Below are positions 40,891 to 55,418 of a stretch of 64,000 bases of DNA, piece by piece. Source of the stretch: Rhynochetos jubatus. Lineage: Eukaryota > Chordata > Aves > Eurypygiformes > Rhynochetidae. Each line of letters begins with the position of its first letter. Position 1 is the stretch's first letter. The notes below the pieces were generated by a model, which saw only the letters and a list, made by a program, of their open reading frames with translations, was not told the DNA's origin and searched no databases. The stretch covers positions 33,251,722-33,315,721 of the forward strand of contig CM050654.1 of the NCBI GenBank assembly GCA_027574665.1. The letters are read 5' to 3'. The translations under genes were made by a program, and so were the position numbers.

Positions 40891-43800
40891 AGGTACTGCA
40901 ACCCATGTTTAACACCATGCTTTTCATGAAACACTTCCTTTCATCCCTCTAGAAATCAAGAAATAAAGGCTGTGTTTTGAAGGGACTCTTCAAAAGGCAG
41001 AGGGATGCTCCTTTTCCTCTAACCCACCGCTGGCCGATGAAGGTGGAAACCCTGCCCCAGCCTTGCCGCCTCACAGCTCCGCGTTTCCTCCCTGTCCACG
41101 GGGAGCACAGACGCCCCGACGTCAAGCAGAGGAAGCTGGATGGTGGAAAACATATTCCCCATCCCATCAGTGCTGTTTGAGTAGCCCCTGCTTGTGTTCA
41201 GGCAACACGGGTGTGCTTCAGGTCTGGAGCGAGCTGTGGCTCTGCTCTTATCCCTTTGTTTCTGCCGGAAGATGGTTTCGTTAAGCAAAACGTCACCAGC
41301 TTGAAAAAAAAAAAACGAAAAGGAAAGTGAAAGGAACTAAAGCAAAATTTGTCTGTGTTAGCTGTGCAGGGAAGCATAGGAAGTTAAGAAGATCACAGAC
41401 AATTGAATTTAATTGAAAAAGAAGATTAAATAAAATGAGACTTGAATATGAAGAGCTAATTTGAAATAAAGAAACAAGCTGATGGCCTGAAGAAAAAAAT
41501 TAGAGCATGAAAATGATTTTATTTTGCATCTGGGTTCCAGTTCTGTTTATATCAGGACAGCTTAAAGTAACCCAACAACCACTCCCGCAAAGTGGTTTTA
41601 TGCTTGAAATTATAATTTTTTTTGAGATGGTCGTCGCAGTGCACAGGGAAGTGGGGCTCTCACCTGATCTCATGGGCTTAGGGGGGATTTGAACTGTGTA
41701 TGGTAAACTGGGAGGGCTTGATCCAAGGCTTACGGCTTCCCAGCATCACCTCAGCAAGGTCTGCAACTTCCCTCTTACAGGGAGGGGATCAAAACACAAA
41801 CCCCAGGGGCTTAATGACAAGCGGGTGGGAGCGTTTCCAGGACTGTAAAAGCCTGGTGAAAATGGGTACGAGCCAAAGCCATGGGGACAGGCAGTGTTGG
41901 TAGCTCATGCCCGGTGGTCGTGGCTGGGGTCTGCTCCTGCACCAGCTTTTGAAAGCAAAATGGGTAAGAAAATAGTTTTAGGGAAAATGAATAGTCTGTA
42001 TTCACAGCACAAACGTGAAATTATATCCAAGCAAAAGGCACAAATAGGAAGAATAAGAGCTTAATTTGAAGTATTTTTTAGAGTTAGAAACATCTTTATT
42101 CCAAGGGAGTTCTGAAGGCAGCAAAATAGTTTAGTACATCCCCACCAGCTTTCTTAATTTCCACTTGGCTGCTGCACCCTCTGCTACAGCATATCCAGCC
42201 ACCAGCATCCTCCTCCCCACCGAATGGTCCTGCCAGCCATGGTACCATGCTCACGTCCCTGTCCCCCTGCTTCCCACGAGTGGGTAGGGTCTGGCCTCGT
42301 CTGGGACCCCAGGCGATGCCAGCGGCCGGCTAATGTGCAAGGGGCAGCCAAGCGCGCCGGGTGCCTCGGCCGAGCCAGCAAAGGTCACTTCCAAACTCCC
42401 CCTGTGGCATGCCTGGCCGGGGAGAAAGCCATGGGCATGAGAGCTGGCTCAGCTCAGCACAGGGCTCGGCTGTGGCATGAGAGCCAAGGGGGCAGTGGGA
42501 GCCCTTGTGCTGGGGAGGGGGACAGGGAGGAGGGAGACCTCGGGGTGGGGAGTGAGTGCGTTGGCCCTTTTCCAGATGATAATTTTGACATTTCATCGTC
42601 ACTTGAAAATTTTGAAATAGGAATAAATACAGCGGTGGTGCTCGTTCGTACTGACTCTCGCTGCCAGATTGGGGCTGACCTAAATGTGGTTTTAATGCGT
42701 GTTTGATGTATAAAGTGGTAGCTCATCACCACCTTTACCTGCCTGCTGCACACCTGCATGTGCCTGAGTCGATCACAGTGCTTCTTCCCACCCATCCCTG
42801 CTCTATGCTTCATGCCCAGCCTCTCCTCATCCACTCTGGTCCTTGTCCAACCAGCATCTTCCCCATCCCACTCCTATCCCAGGAAAACCCAGACACAGAT
42901 ATATTTCCTCCAGCCATCCGTGTGAGACCATGAGCACAGTGTTGTACCTCCTGCGAGCCGGACTGGTAGCACATCCCGGAGCAGGGTGATAACCTGCCCC
43001 GTGCCCTGGAGACGATCATCTGCCCCAGTATTGCATGAGAACCTCAATTCTGAGCAAAATCCAGCTGTGATTTCATTAAGGAGGCTCTTGCTCCTTGTGC
43101 TCAATATTTAATTTAACAAGAGTGTGTGTGTTGAGTTCAGGGTGTTGATTAACCATGACTCCAAGACAGAGGGAAATTACTAATATGGGAAAGTGCAGTC
43201 AGTATTTCATGGCAAAGAGTAATTGAGCTAACAGTTGACATATGGAGTTGTGTGGGCAAACTAATTAAATTTAACATCTTCCCAAGCATTTGTGAGTTTT
43301 ATAAGCATTTGATTTATATATTAATTAAACCTCAGAGTGAAATAAAGAGGACATAACTATTTATACTGCAAATGTGTCCATCAGGAGGAAATGCTTTAAT
43401 GTATTTTCAAGTAGATAACCAAAGCACCTCGGTGAGTCCTCGGCTCAGCACAGCAGTGACAGAGCAGTCCAGGACTATGTCCCAGTCCACGAGACTGGTC
43501 CAGCACCAGCACAAGGTGCTGAGCACCCAGCTCTTGACATGCTGCTGGAGATCCCTTTGTCCCCTACAGTGGTTTTTCCTCTTCACCATCAGGAACGAGC
43601 TCTGTGCTGCCCAGCACAGGGTTGGTATCTCCTTGGTGGGCTGCAGAACCCAAGTTTCCCACTGATCTGGGTGCTTTGCAAGTAGTTAGTGAGAAAGCTA
43701 GTATGTGATTTAAGTATTTATCTGACCCATTAGCAAGGCACTAGGGATGGTTACGGTGTGTCCTGCGATGACCTTGCTGAGGATTCCTGGAGTTGTCTTA

Positions 43801-46800
43801 TTCGTGTCATTTTATCTCTAAAGGGTACTTGTCTTGTGTGTATTTGCAGCTGGACAGAAGGACACCCGGAGCATTTATGGTGGTCAACATCGTTTTCAGC
43901 CTGGCTGATGCTCTGACGGAGGGGAGTTCCTGAAGTTATGGGATCAGTCCTGCTCCTCGGAATTTGCACCCCAGGATCTTGGGTGATGGGCCATTTCTGC
44001 AGCTGGGAGAAGATGGTATTTGGGTACGGTGACAGTGAGAGTCCAAAATGCCCAGCCCTGGCCCTTGTTTTTCCTTTAGGGTGTCAGTGCACTCCCCACC
44101 CCTGACCCATCTCTCCATAGGTCAGCATATATCTTGTGGAGCTGTTTGTGTGAGCCCAGAGGCTGGTGTTGGGCTGACCTTGGGACAGCCCTGAGAGGTG
44201 CATCCTGTTCTGGATGCCTTTTTGGAGCCTTTTTGGAGCAGGAGTGCTGATATGTGTTCCAGGACTGAGTGCTCGGGCTGCTACTGCTCTGGGCGATCCG
44301 TCTTACTGCTCCAGCAAGTGTCCCTGCTGCTCCCCAGAGCTGCTCCTGCTGAGTCGCCAAGCTGCCCCTTTCCTGCCCTGTAGGGTTTATTCCTTAAACC
44401 CAAAACAAACAAATAAGAGAGAAATGTTTCTCTTCAGCTCTGCAGCAGTGCCTCCCGGCAGCACAGGGGATGGGGCCGTGCCGTAGCACTCGCATCTATA
44501 GTCTGGCTCTGGCATCCCAATGATGCAAAAAAAATGAATCTATCCTTTCTATTTCCTTTATATATGGGCTTTTTGTTGTTTCTTTCGAAGGTAGAAACAG
44601 GAGCTGTTTATGTCAGCAATGACACAGGATTCAGAAGACATTAGATTTTGACAGGCAAGTGGAATTACAGCTAAAACATGGGTACTAACATTCCCTTAAA
44701 CTTAGTAAACTATTCATAACAGGTACACAGCTGATATTGTAATCTATCAATACTATGAAATAGGTGGTAGCTATATTTTAAGAGTCATTCTGTGCACCTT
44801 CTTGCCATCCCACCTACCCTCCGGGGACTCCATCAATCTTGTGATGGCCGATGATTCCCATTTGCAGTGTCAGTGATTAATATCTTGACCCACTGGAGAG
44901 GAAGGATTACAAATGCTTAGTGTTTGTGTGCAGCGTAAGTTAGAGGTTGTTGGGGCAGGTACTACCAGGACCAGGTTGGAATTAAACTGGGAGGGAAAAG
45001 AGGGGTTGGTACTCAGTGTCAATTGATTTTAAGATCCAATGCTTTGCAGAGCATCCCTCCTGGAAACACTGGGGGAGGCGAGATGCATACGGCACATACG
45101 GTCCATGTCTCATGGCACAGGGGGAGTCATGGTGCGTCCTGCAATGCTGCATGTTGAACTGGTCCCTCAGCTCATTGTGTACTCAAGTGATCTCTCAAAT
45201 CCTGCAAAAATGCCATCCACTGCCGAATATTTCCTCTGGGCCAGGCCCTGCCCTGGCTCTGAAGAAGGAGTCACAAGGAGAGGTATGCACCCACTGAAGC
45301 CTGTTCCCATCCACCTGAATGTGAGGAAAGGTGTTCATCATGCAGGGACACCCGTATGGGAAATTGAAGCTACCCAGGAGCTTGCTGCCTGGGCTCTGAA
45401 ACTCAGGTTTTGCTGCACGTACATTCTTGTGTTTGGAGGAGAACAGGGGCTAATCCACCATCAGTGCTTAAGCATCCATAATTAAATGGTTGACAGCATC
45501 TGTAGCAGGACTCAGGGTATTGACCACCCCTGGAAAACCTGGGGACAAGCATGCTCTCTGTAAAGATAATGTCACTCATGGTCAAACAGACCAGCATCAC
45601 TTTTCTACAGGGGATCTCAAGAACATTCAGCCACAAACACACCAACACCTTTTCCCCCCCAGTTCAGCCTGATTTTTAATATATCCGGCAACAACTCACA
45701 TCTCTCTACACAGCATTACATTTCATTGGCATTTTCGTTACAACGTTGCAGTGTGCCATCAATTTGTGCATTCCTTCTCCACAAATCAATGTAGCTAATG
45801 CAACGTGCGGCATCTTGCGTTCGGTGAGCTCTCGCTGTTTTGCTAGCGGTGCCAATACATTAAACCTAGAAATATAACCAGCACAATGAATTTTAATTTC
45901 ATATAATATCGGGACCTGCAGATCTCCTCTCCTCACGGTATTAAACCCGAGTATTAGAATGGGGTGCTTTTGGAAACAGCCGCACGCTGTGTGATGGAGA
46001 GGCGGAGCTGGCAGATCACCTTGAAGCAGATCTAATTTGATGCTGCTGGAGTATCAGAAATCATCCTGAATGGTCCTGCAGTCGATGGGGGCTTTTGCGT
46101 AATGTCACAGGTGGAATCAATAACAAACCTAGGGAACTAAATAGATGAAGCAATGCAAAATCTAAGCAGACTCTGTCCTCTGCTGCCGATGATTTTGAAC
46201 CAGCATATGCAAGGCTGCTCTTAGATGTCCTCGGTAAGTGCGGGGATGACTCCCCTCCTCAGCCCCCGGTGGCATTGCTCACCTTTCCCTGTAGGGAACC
46301 CCCTAGCTGGTTTCAGAGAAATGGGGACTGGGAGAGATCCGTTGCTCCAAAATAACATAGAAATAGGAAGCGAAAGGTCAAGGCTTCCTACAGAGTAATT
46401 TCGCCCACAGCAGCAGAAAAAACAAAGGGGAAAGACTCATGTGATGATGGTACTGATCAGCTCCAGGTAGCATGGCCGTGGCCTCGAGCAACCTTCTGGT
46501 TTCTGTTTCCTCTCTGGTTTTTGCAAACTGGCCTGTCAGACCTCACTTACTGAGAAGACCCATGTGTAATTTTGAAGATGCCGTTAGCTGTCCCCTATTC
46601 CTTCTCCGTCCTAATGCGAAATCTGTCATTGCACTCTATCAACGTGCCTTTCCACCTGCATCGTATATGAGCTCCAGATTGCTATTGATAGGCTGGATAG
46701 CCACGACAATCTTTAGGAAATTTGTGATCTGGTCCTGGCATATTTGACAGATAACACTCGAAATACAAATGTCAAAACGCATTTAGGTTTTTCCCTTTTC

Positions 46801-48430
46801 TAACTCGCCCTGAAGAAAATGCAAACCCTTTTTGACAGAATCAGTTCAGGAGCCTCCTCTAAGCCAGGCCCTGAGTGTTAGGAGAATCTGCCTCTTAAAG
46901 CCATACAGATCCATCGCTGTTGTATAAAAAAAAACCTCTTTACCCTGAGGCAGAATTACTTAAGAAAATCCTGACGTGATTAGACACCACTCTCTTCTGA
47001 GAAAAAGAGTAAGTATACTATTAAAGGATAACTGAGATGCTGCATAAACTGGCAGTATTTACATGTCTTGATATCGCAGTCCTGCAATGTCAGTTTGGCA
47101 TGAGGGCACAAAGAAGGACTTGAACGCTTTCCGGGTACCGCTGTGCAGCTATGGCGTTGCCTGAGCATGTTCTGCTGGGTGCACTATCAGGTGCTGCAAC
47201 TGTCCTCACCCTGCTGACACGGGGCATATCAGCTCTGGGTTGGTGAAGGTCATAAACACAGGCTTGAACAAGTCATAACAATTAATAAATAAATTGGTAA
47301 CAATTTATGCAAGTGCTTCAGCAGGCAAGAAGTCCTTTTGCCTTAAATGAGTATAATCATGTCAGTTAAACGATTATCTTACTCATAGTGCCAGAGCCTG
47401 GCCTCACCATTCTGTTTGGTGCTATGCAAACACAAAGCCAGGGTCTGCTCCAGAAGTGCACAGGGTGAGTGAATGGAACAGGTTACCCACATGTGTCTGC
47501 AACTGGTCAGCAATAAATATTTAAGCATATTTCATTTTATTAAGCCAATAGACTTAAGCATAGTTTTAAACACTGAGCCCCATCAGAGCCTTAATTAAGA
47601 GCATTACTGAACTGTAATGCCTGTAGGCAGTGGCAGGCTGAGAATTTTATATATAAATATCATCAGGTTCAAGCTTAAGTCAGAGTATTTTTGAAGTTGA
47701 GATGGTGTGTTAAATTATACTCCATACATATATATAATTATGCATCAACAGCGTAGAACCTTTCAGACTTCAACCTTTAACCGTACCAGGCAGACAGGGT
47801 AAGCCTGTAGCAGGTGGATAACCACAGCTCTTGCTGGCTTGTGTAGGTTTTGAGGGTCAGTGTGAGTATTTGGCGTTAGATCGGATCTCATATCCAACCA
47901 GCTTTGATAGCTCTTGGGAATACGTGTGATTAACCAGCCCAGCCACAATATGTCACCAGCACTCCACACAAGCAGCTCCACTACTGCTGGAGCGCAGGGC
48001 CTCTGTGCTGGCAAAGAGGGAAAGCATCACATCCCGTGGCCAGGAGAGGGAAAGAGAAGATCAAAGGACAGGGAAGAGACTTGATGGGAAGTAGATAAGG
48101 GAGGAAATGGAGATTCCTGGAAAAATGGTCACAGAGCAGGTGAGGGCAGCGGCAGAGCAGGAAAGCTCACGGAGCTCCATGGGCACAAGGAGAGGAGCCA
48201 TCCTGGTCCCTGGGGTGCGCTGGCATCAGTACACTGATGGATTCCCCTTCCCAGTGCTAGATCAAGCAGTGGGGATGGCAGAGTCAAGGCACTTGCCCTC
48301 TGTATTGCAGAGCAGATGCTGTGCTTGAGAACAGGCTGAGCTCCTGCGGGTCCTCTCCTTCAAGGTTCAGGCTGTCCCCAGTGTTTAACAGAAACCATCC
48401 AGTCAGGTGAGTGGATGTGGATTTAGCTGG

Positions 48431-48500
48431 CTCCTCTCCTCTCCTCTCCTCTCCTCTCCTCTCCTCTCCTCTCCTCTCCTCTCCTCTCCTCTCCTCTCCT
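48431..48500. repeat. Pentanucleotide microsatellite (CTCCT)14
   Basis: Fourteen uninterrupted CTCCT units on the plus strand. Both strands give spurious repetitive frames (Leu-Ser-Ser-Pro type and Arg-Gly-Glu-Glu type). Confidence 0.98.
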
Positions 48501-51500
48501 GTGGGGGTGTGGTTGAAAGCCATACTCAGCACCAAGTGGTGGGTATTTATCAACGGAAATGCTTTGTCAGGAGTAAAACACATAGAAATAACAGATCCTC
48601 AGTAGCCACATGCAAGTGTAAAGAAAACACATCCCAATGCAACAAGCAGGGAGCCCTGATAGAGCACGACCTTTGTCGATGGCTAGTAATCATTTCTGGC
48701 AGAGTTTGCTTATGAAGATTAGGGAATGCAGGCAGCCCATTAACCTGTGCCACTGGGGATCCCCATGGCTGAGCATCATAAGCACAGAGTGGCTGAAACA
48801 GCCCTTGCGGCTCTCAGCTTCCTGCACCGGGTCTCAGAACACCGATGGGGATCAGGGAATTGGATCACAGTCCTGATGGGTTTGGAAGCGAAGGGTTGTG
48901 ACACAGCCCTTTCCAGCCCTTCTCACCACGGCCCTGGCAAAGTCACCGGGTCATGTCGCTGCTTGGCCAAGCAGCAGGGGAGTCAGCCCGTCCTTCTGCA
49001 GACGTCTGGAGCTCTGGGGAGCCCAGCTCCGTGGGTTTACATGACCACATTGTAGGTGCTTCATGGATTTGCTGTCTTGGTGCTATTGGGTTAGAGTGAG
49101 AAATCTGTAAATCCCGATTTATAGGATAATATACAGTTGACCTATAGATTTACATCAGTTTGTTCAAAATATACAACTTTGTGCCTTTAGAAGGGGAGCA
49201 AAGCTGAGGACAGCGAGGAGGAAACCATTTCTGGCAGACACTTAAAAGCTTGAATTAGCTTGCCTGGCACTGTACAGATTTGGGGATGCTGAGGAAACCG
49301 AGCGTGACCTGGTGAGAGCTGTGATGTCAAAGAAGTGCAGCACTCAGCATGTGTGATGCCAGGAGGTCTCACTGGGCAGTGAGGACCCTGGCAGCCCACC
49401 CCCAGGGGTGTGCAATTCCCCTGGGCAAGCCCCAAGAAGCCCAGCAGCAAGGCTCTGTGTGGACTGGGGTCTCTCTGTGGCTGGAGGCGAAGATTTGGCC
49501 AGACAAATTTATCATGCAACATAGCCTGAGATGTGTAAAGTGGTGTTCTGGCTCTATTTTTGTATAAAACTCTCTTGTCCTAATATGAGCTACTAACTAA
49601 AATCATTTGCTGAATGACAAAGTGGAGGACACAGTAAATTAAAACTATTCACGCTCTGTGATTTCAGGCACCTAATTTAAAGGCTTGGTTTCTGAGTGTC
49701 TTTATAGGTGATGGAAAGAGATGTTCCCCCAGAACACAGCAGTATGGGGGTACTCCGAATTATCCTTCTCTCCCTGACTCTGCAGGAACACCGGTTGCAT
49801 GTGATCCTGTCACTTGCTTGGTGTCCAGGTAGATGCTCTGGGTTTGCAGCTCCTGTGCTACTTTTCGCTGTCTGCACTCCTCCTGATACCAGCCCTCAGG
49901 GCTGCCCGTGCTGCGTCGGGCTCGGTCGGTGCGAACATGCCGGGATGTTCGATGTGAGCTCGGGAGGCTCCACACTGCCAGCGCAAGGACATCAGCCCAA
50001 GAGCAAAGCCGGTTTCTGGTTCACGCTGCCGGAGAGGTAAACCCAGAGCTTTATGCAATGGGGTTTGCAACACACCCGGGCCAATTAACTGGGAAAAGGA
50101 TTACCGGTGTGACACAGGGATGCAGCTGTGACAAGTTCAACCTCTGACGGCCACTGCGCAAAGTAGCGCTGATGCTAACAGGCAAAGCATCACAAATTGT
50201 TGATGAATTAATAAAACCAGGAGGAGGAACTCCGTATGGGCATTGATTTAAGACCGGCATCTCTTATGGGAAATGGGGAGGAGGAGGATTTGGGGCCAGG
50301 GTCCCTGCACTCACCTTACCATGGGTGCTGGGGACGTGGGGTGGGAACTGCCATGGTGTGGGAGGCACAGCTCCCTGGGGAGGTTGATAAAGAGACCCCG
50401 GAGGATATTGCTGTGCTTAAGCAAAACATGAGCTGGATTTCCCAGATGAAGAACAGGCAATGACAATTTTGAAGCACTTTGTTTCTCTTTTCATATCTGC
50501 GTCGAGGATGGGTTGTGCAGTTCAGCTCTGACTGGAGCCTCACACCGCTCTGCATACAGGCTGAGTGACGTGCCACCAGTGCAACTGCCAGCCCTCGGAC
50601 ACATCACGGCCTCCTGAACAGTGATACAGGGGTTTTGCTCTCTTGAAACACCATCCAGGTCCAGAAGTTGTCCAGTCCTGGTTGGCAACCAGTGTGCCAA
50701 GAGGCCAAAATTCAGGGAGTTTGAACCGTTAAACTTCCTTTCCTTCTTTCTCAGTGTCCTCTGGTCAGTGGAGTCCCTGCTTTGCCTCCCGTGTCTGCCT
50801 GGCCATGGGCCTGAACTCGAAAGCTAAAGTGGCTACTGAAGTGTCTTGTCACTGTAGCTGTGCTTATTTGTGTGTTTTGGGGGATCTTTTATTTCAACCT
50901 CCTTTTTGTTGTTGTTCCAAGAGGTTTGCGAAGAGAGTGGCTATCTAAATGATCAGGCACTTAAACCTTCAGGACTTTATTATAAAATACTGCCTTGGAA
51001 AGAAATACTCTCAAGTTTTGGGGGTCTTTTTAATTTTTCCCATTTCTCCATCTTTAGTTAGGGTGATTGATTAAAGCCATTTCCCACTTTGTTGGATATT
51101 CCTTTGCCCTGAGCACGAGGACCTTTTTACCCGTCACACCTTCACCACCTCCCACAAGCAATACACGTGGAAGAACTAAACACCGAGGTTTTGCTCCTTC
51201 GTGTTGCAGGACCTCCAAGGAAGCAGCCGCAGGGGAATCACAATGCAGCCCACTAGCCGGGATGCTCGCTGAGGGGGAGCCGAATAACCCAACAGCAGCG
51301 AATTGCAGCAGGACACGGAGCAGAGTCTGGAGGTTGGAAGGAGTCAAAAGCACCAGTTAAACCCCTTTGTGAGCCGCTGTTGGCAGTGCCGTGATGTTCT
51401 GTGCTTTGTTATTCTTCTAGATGTGCTGAATTGCTCCTCATTTGTGTTCTCCTGTGTGACTACAGGTGCTGGTGCAAGTGCTGCTGTCATACGTGGGTTT

Positions 51501-51629
51501 AGCGTTGATGCTTTTTCCCCTCGAGTTCTTTGGGAAACTCCACATGGAGTGAGGAGAGGGATTTGGCTTGTTATTTTTGGGACACCGCTTTATCCACATC
51601 AGCACTGGGAGCCCTGGGAGGTGGGGGCA

Positions 51630-51668
51630 GGGTACATGCCTTGCCATGGGGTACATGCCTTGCTGTGG
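51630..51668. repeat. Tandem duplication, 19 bp x 2
   Basis: GGGTACATGCCTTGCCATG is followed directly by a second copy ending GCTGTG, with two mismatches. A small local duplication in intergenic DNA. Confidence 0.85.
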
Positions 51669-54600
51669 GGGCTGGAGCAGGCTAGATAATTCACACATGG
51701 GTGAATAAGACAATATGAATATACTATAGATATTTTTGTATAATATATATGAATATACAATAGGAATGTGAGGAGGGGTCATGGGGTCAGGTCCTTGTGT
51801 CATAGAGCCTGTATCCAAAGTGCCACCTGCCTGTCCCCTCACTGGAGTCATGGAGTGGTGAGGTTTGACATTCACCAGGTCACAGCTCCTGCCTCAACTG
51901 GGGCAGCTCTCCTGCCTTGGCTTTACTTGTCCTGTGACACACTGCCTAAGACTAAAGCTGTATACAATGAATAACAAGGATGGTACTGAACCCAGCCAAG
52001 AGGTCTCCATGGATCCCACTGGGCAGTCAGCAAAGGAGCAAGACATCAAATAAACCTGGGAGCAGAGCAGCAGGGAGAACCATCCCTCCTGAATCCCCAG
52101 GCTGTGCCCAGCACCCCAGCAGGATGGCCAGGGAGGAGGAAAGCCTGGGCAATAAAGGTATCCTCCATCAGCTATTTTTTTCCCCCTGGAGAGATGAAGC
52201 GTGAGGTTCTGATCCCACCTCGTTGAAATAGCTGAACTTCATTTTTACACTGTGTAGTACACAACCCCTCTGACAGGCCAGTGCAAAAATCTCGCTGTAT
52301 GCATTCAGCGCCTCTGTTCTATATGTTTTGCTGTTAATGGGGATGGAAATATAAGTGGGATTTGGTGGTGGCTCTGCGGGGCTCAGGGATGATGCTTCTG
52401 CAGCAACGAGCCCACCCCATCCCCACGCAGGGCTGCACCACCGTGCCAGCTACGGTGAACAAGCGATTAAACCTGTTCAGTAGCGCGGATAGATCACCGA
52501 GTACATTTTCCACCCGCTTCTTTTCTGGTTTTATGACAGTTGAGCAGGCAAACACAGCTTTTGCAGAAGTCGGGGGGGGGTTTTGTAAAAGCTGTCCTGC
52601 CCACCCATCTGTCTAAGTGTGTTTGTAGTGAGATGCCGGCAGTGTTGGCAAACTCAAAGGATGGGAAACCTCCAGGCATCTCCCCTAAACGACACTTTCA
52701 AAGTCAGATCTACATAGGTGCCGCATCAGGTACTGTTTAGAGAGCACAGGTAAGATCCTGGTTAAAAGAACCACATTTACTAACATTTTCTCGCTATTCT
52801 GGGTCGATGTGTGTTATAGAAGAGGCAGCGATGACCGTACTGCACAGTCTGATGAGGCAACGGCAAAGGGGAAACAGATGAGTTCAGAGAGATGCTGAAA
52901 TGGTTTTGTAGCGCAAGGTAGGATTTGCAGGGCATATTCGAAATAATTGTGAAAACTATAACTGAAATGATGGAAGCAGAACAAATCTGAAGATCCCTTT
53001 TTATTTTTTTGTGGCAAAACATTACTTTCAGCTAACATTGATTAGATTTGAAAGGGAGTTTCGGTGGAGTGACGAATAAATGCAATATGAACACTGTTTT
53101 CAGGTTTCTCTGTGATACAGAATGATGTAGAAATTAGTCCTTATCCTGCTGTAAGTAATACAGACTGTGATGTTCACACAGTTATTTTTCTTGATAAGAT
53201 CCTGGTTTTCATTTGATTATATCTTTATCGAACATCAGCTCTTTGTACAGAAGTTCTTCAGCTTGTGGTTGATACCACATGGTCAAATGATATTTGCTTG
53301 TACGTAGCAATGCAAATTTTCAGCTAACAGAATGCAGTTATTCTTGGGAATAAGTTTAGAGGAAAGCAGGTGATTTATCTATATTATAGAAATCGCTACG
53401 GATGTTTTGCCTAGAAGAAACTCCATGCTTTGGAGTAGAAGCTCCAAGTTTGATCGCAGAGATGCTCTCCATGCTGTATCACCCCCATTTAAAAGCCCAA
53501 ACTGGGTGAAGTGCTAAGCCCTGAAAAGTTCACATAGCAGAGAGACAGGAGGGCTCATCAAGTCTTTCCCAAGGGATTCTGCACAGCTCCTGAACATTGT
53601 ATGCATTGCTCCAGAGCAGAAAAATACCTGATGGGAGATACCTTTACTGACCAGGCTTTACTCCTCCCTGCCCATCCCGCTGGATGCCGGGCACAGCCTA
53701 GAGACTGTCTCCCAGTGCTCTCCGTGCTCCCAGTCTGGATGCAGGAGGAATGGACCGTGCTGGGATGCTGCTGTAGGGAGGTGTGTGGAGTGGAAGGATG
53801 AAAGTGTTAAATGGGAGCTGGGGAATAGATTTAGTGTAGGGGACAGATCTCAGTGGATTTGGACACAGTGGGAGAGATGTGGAGCGTGAAGAGCTGGGAT
53901 GGGAATTGGGGTATGAGAGAACACAGATGGAGGTGGAACAGAGGATGGAGAAGTGAGAGGAATGAGACACAGCTCAGGTGGGGAAGACGGCACCATCTGG
54001 GGGGAAACAACAAAGAAAGCAGAAGTGGTGCTGATGAGGGTGGAGGAGAGGGTCCAAAAGCCTGGTAGGGGACACTCTTCCAAAGCCTGGAGCTGACCCT
54101 AATTTGCCTTGGCTGGAGAGAGCAGGGAAACCCGCTGAGAAAGCCTGGCTCCATGCCTCACTCCAGGACCTGGTCCTCCAGCAGAATGCACCATGTTCTG
54201 CTCTCTGTCACCCAGAGTGGCAACATCCAGGCTCAGAGTCCCCAGTTCCCCTCCTGCCGCCTGCCTCCACCCTGGGGTCTCCCCTGCCCCATGGGATGAG
54301 GTCAGTGCCTCATCAGGCAGCTTCAAAAATCCTTTGCTTTTAAAAATCAGAGGAAAAGACACACTGTTTCACTTCAAACTCTTTTCCAGGGGCAAGGTCT
54401 CCAAAGGCCAGGCCAGAGACTCCCTGCCCAGCACCATTTGATTTCCTCCTGCATTTGCATTACACGCTGGGCTTGGGGGATGGTGTCTTACAAACCTGTT
54501 CCACAAGATGCCAGCCTCTGTGGGTGCTGTTCTGCCTGGTTCTGGGATATGGGCTGGGAAGCTGGAGGCATCTGGGGGGATCAGCACCAGTTCCCCTCTG

Positions 54601-54731
54601 CCAGCTGCACGGTGGTGACTCTGGGGAGAAGTTGAAGCAGGTGAGTGGGGTGATGGTGTCAGAAGCCACTGGAGCAAGAATTGCTGGAGCTCATTTATTG
54701 TCACCTCCAGTTAATAACCCCAGCTGACCTC

Positions 54732-54762
54732 GGGGGGGGGGGGGGGTGTGGGGTGTGTGTGT
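54732..54762 (+). repeat. G15 homopolymer followed by GT-rich tract
   Basis: Fifteen consecutive G (54732-54746) are followed by TGTGGGGTGTGTGTG. A run this long is rare in vertebrate DNA and can fold into a G-quadruplex. It is also a common place for sequencing length errors. Confidence 0.95.
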
Positions 54763-55418
54763 TTTAAGGTTGCATTCATTAGTGTCTGTAAGAAATTAAG
54801 ATGCTTCAGAGATACAGCTGTGGAAAAGTACAGGATGAAATTTGTGCAGGATTTAGATGCACGGAGTAAGATGTGCTGACTGATGAAGAACAGAAGCCTG
54901 TTTTGGAACTCACTTGCGTGTTTTTTTCACCTCCATCCACCCCCTTCCTCTGTACTACAAAAGCCACCCTGTGTGCGACCCTCCTGATGGCTGACTGAGA
55001 GTGTCCTCCCTGACGGGCTAGTCCTGCCAGAGATGGAGTAGCCCTTGGGTAGAGTGTCTTTTCTCACCAGAATGCCAATTTATGCCTCTCTGATTTTCAT
55101 GACACTTGTAGGAACATAATTTTTTGAGAGACATGGTCACAGTTTTGTTGAAAGCGTAAATGGAGAGACAGCATGATTACTGAAGTGTCATTTTTTCTTC
55201 AGTAACCTGGCTAAAGATCCTCCTCAACACCAAGAAGTAAGCAACATCCTGTCATGGGGGCCCCAGAGAAACGCCATTGTTCTCAGGGGATCCTGTATCT
55301 CACTGCTTGCACACAGACAAGGGTGGAAAGCATTACTTTGATGTGTATTTAATGTAACATATACAACAAGGGTAAGAAGGATATAAAGCAATTTTTTAAA
55401 TGTTCTTTGCTACTGTCA

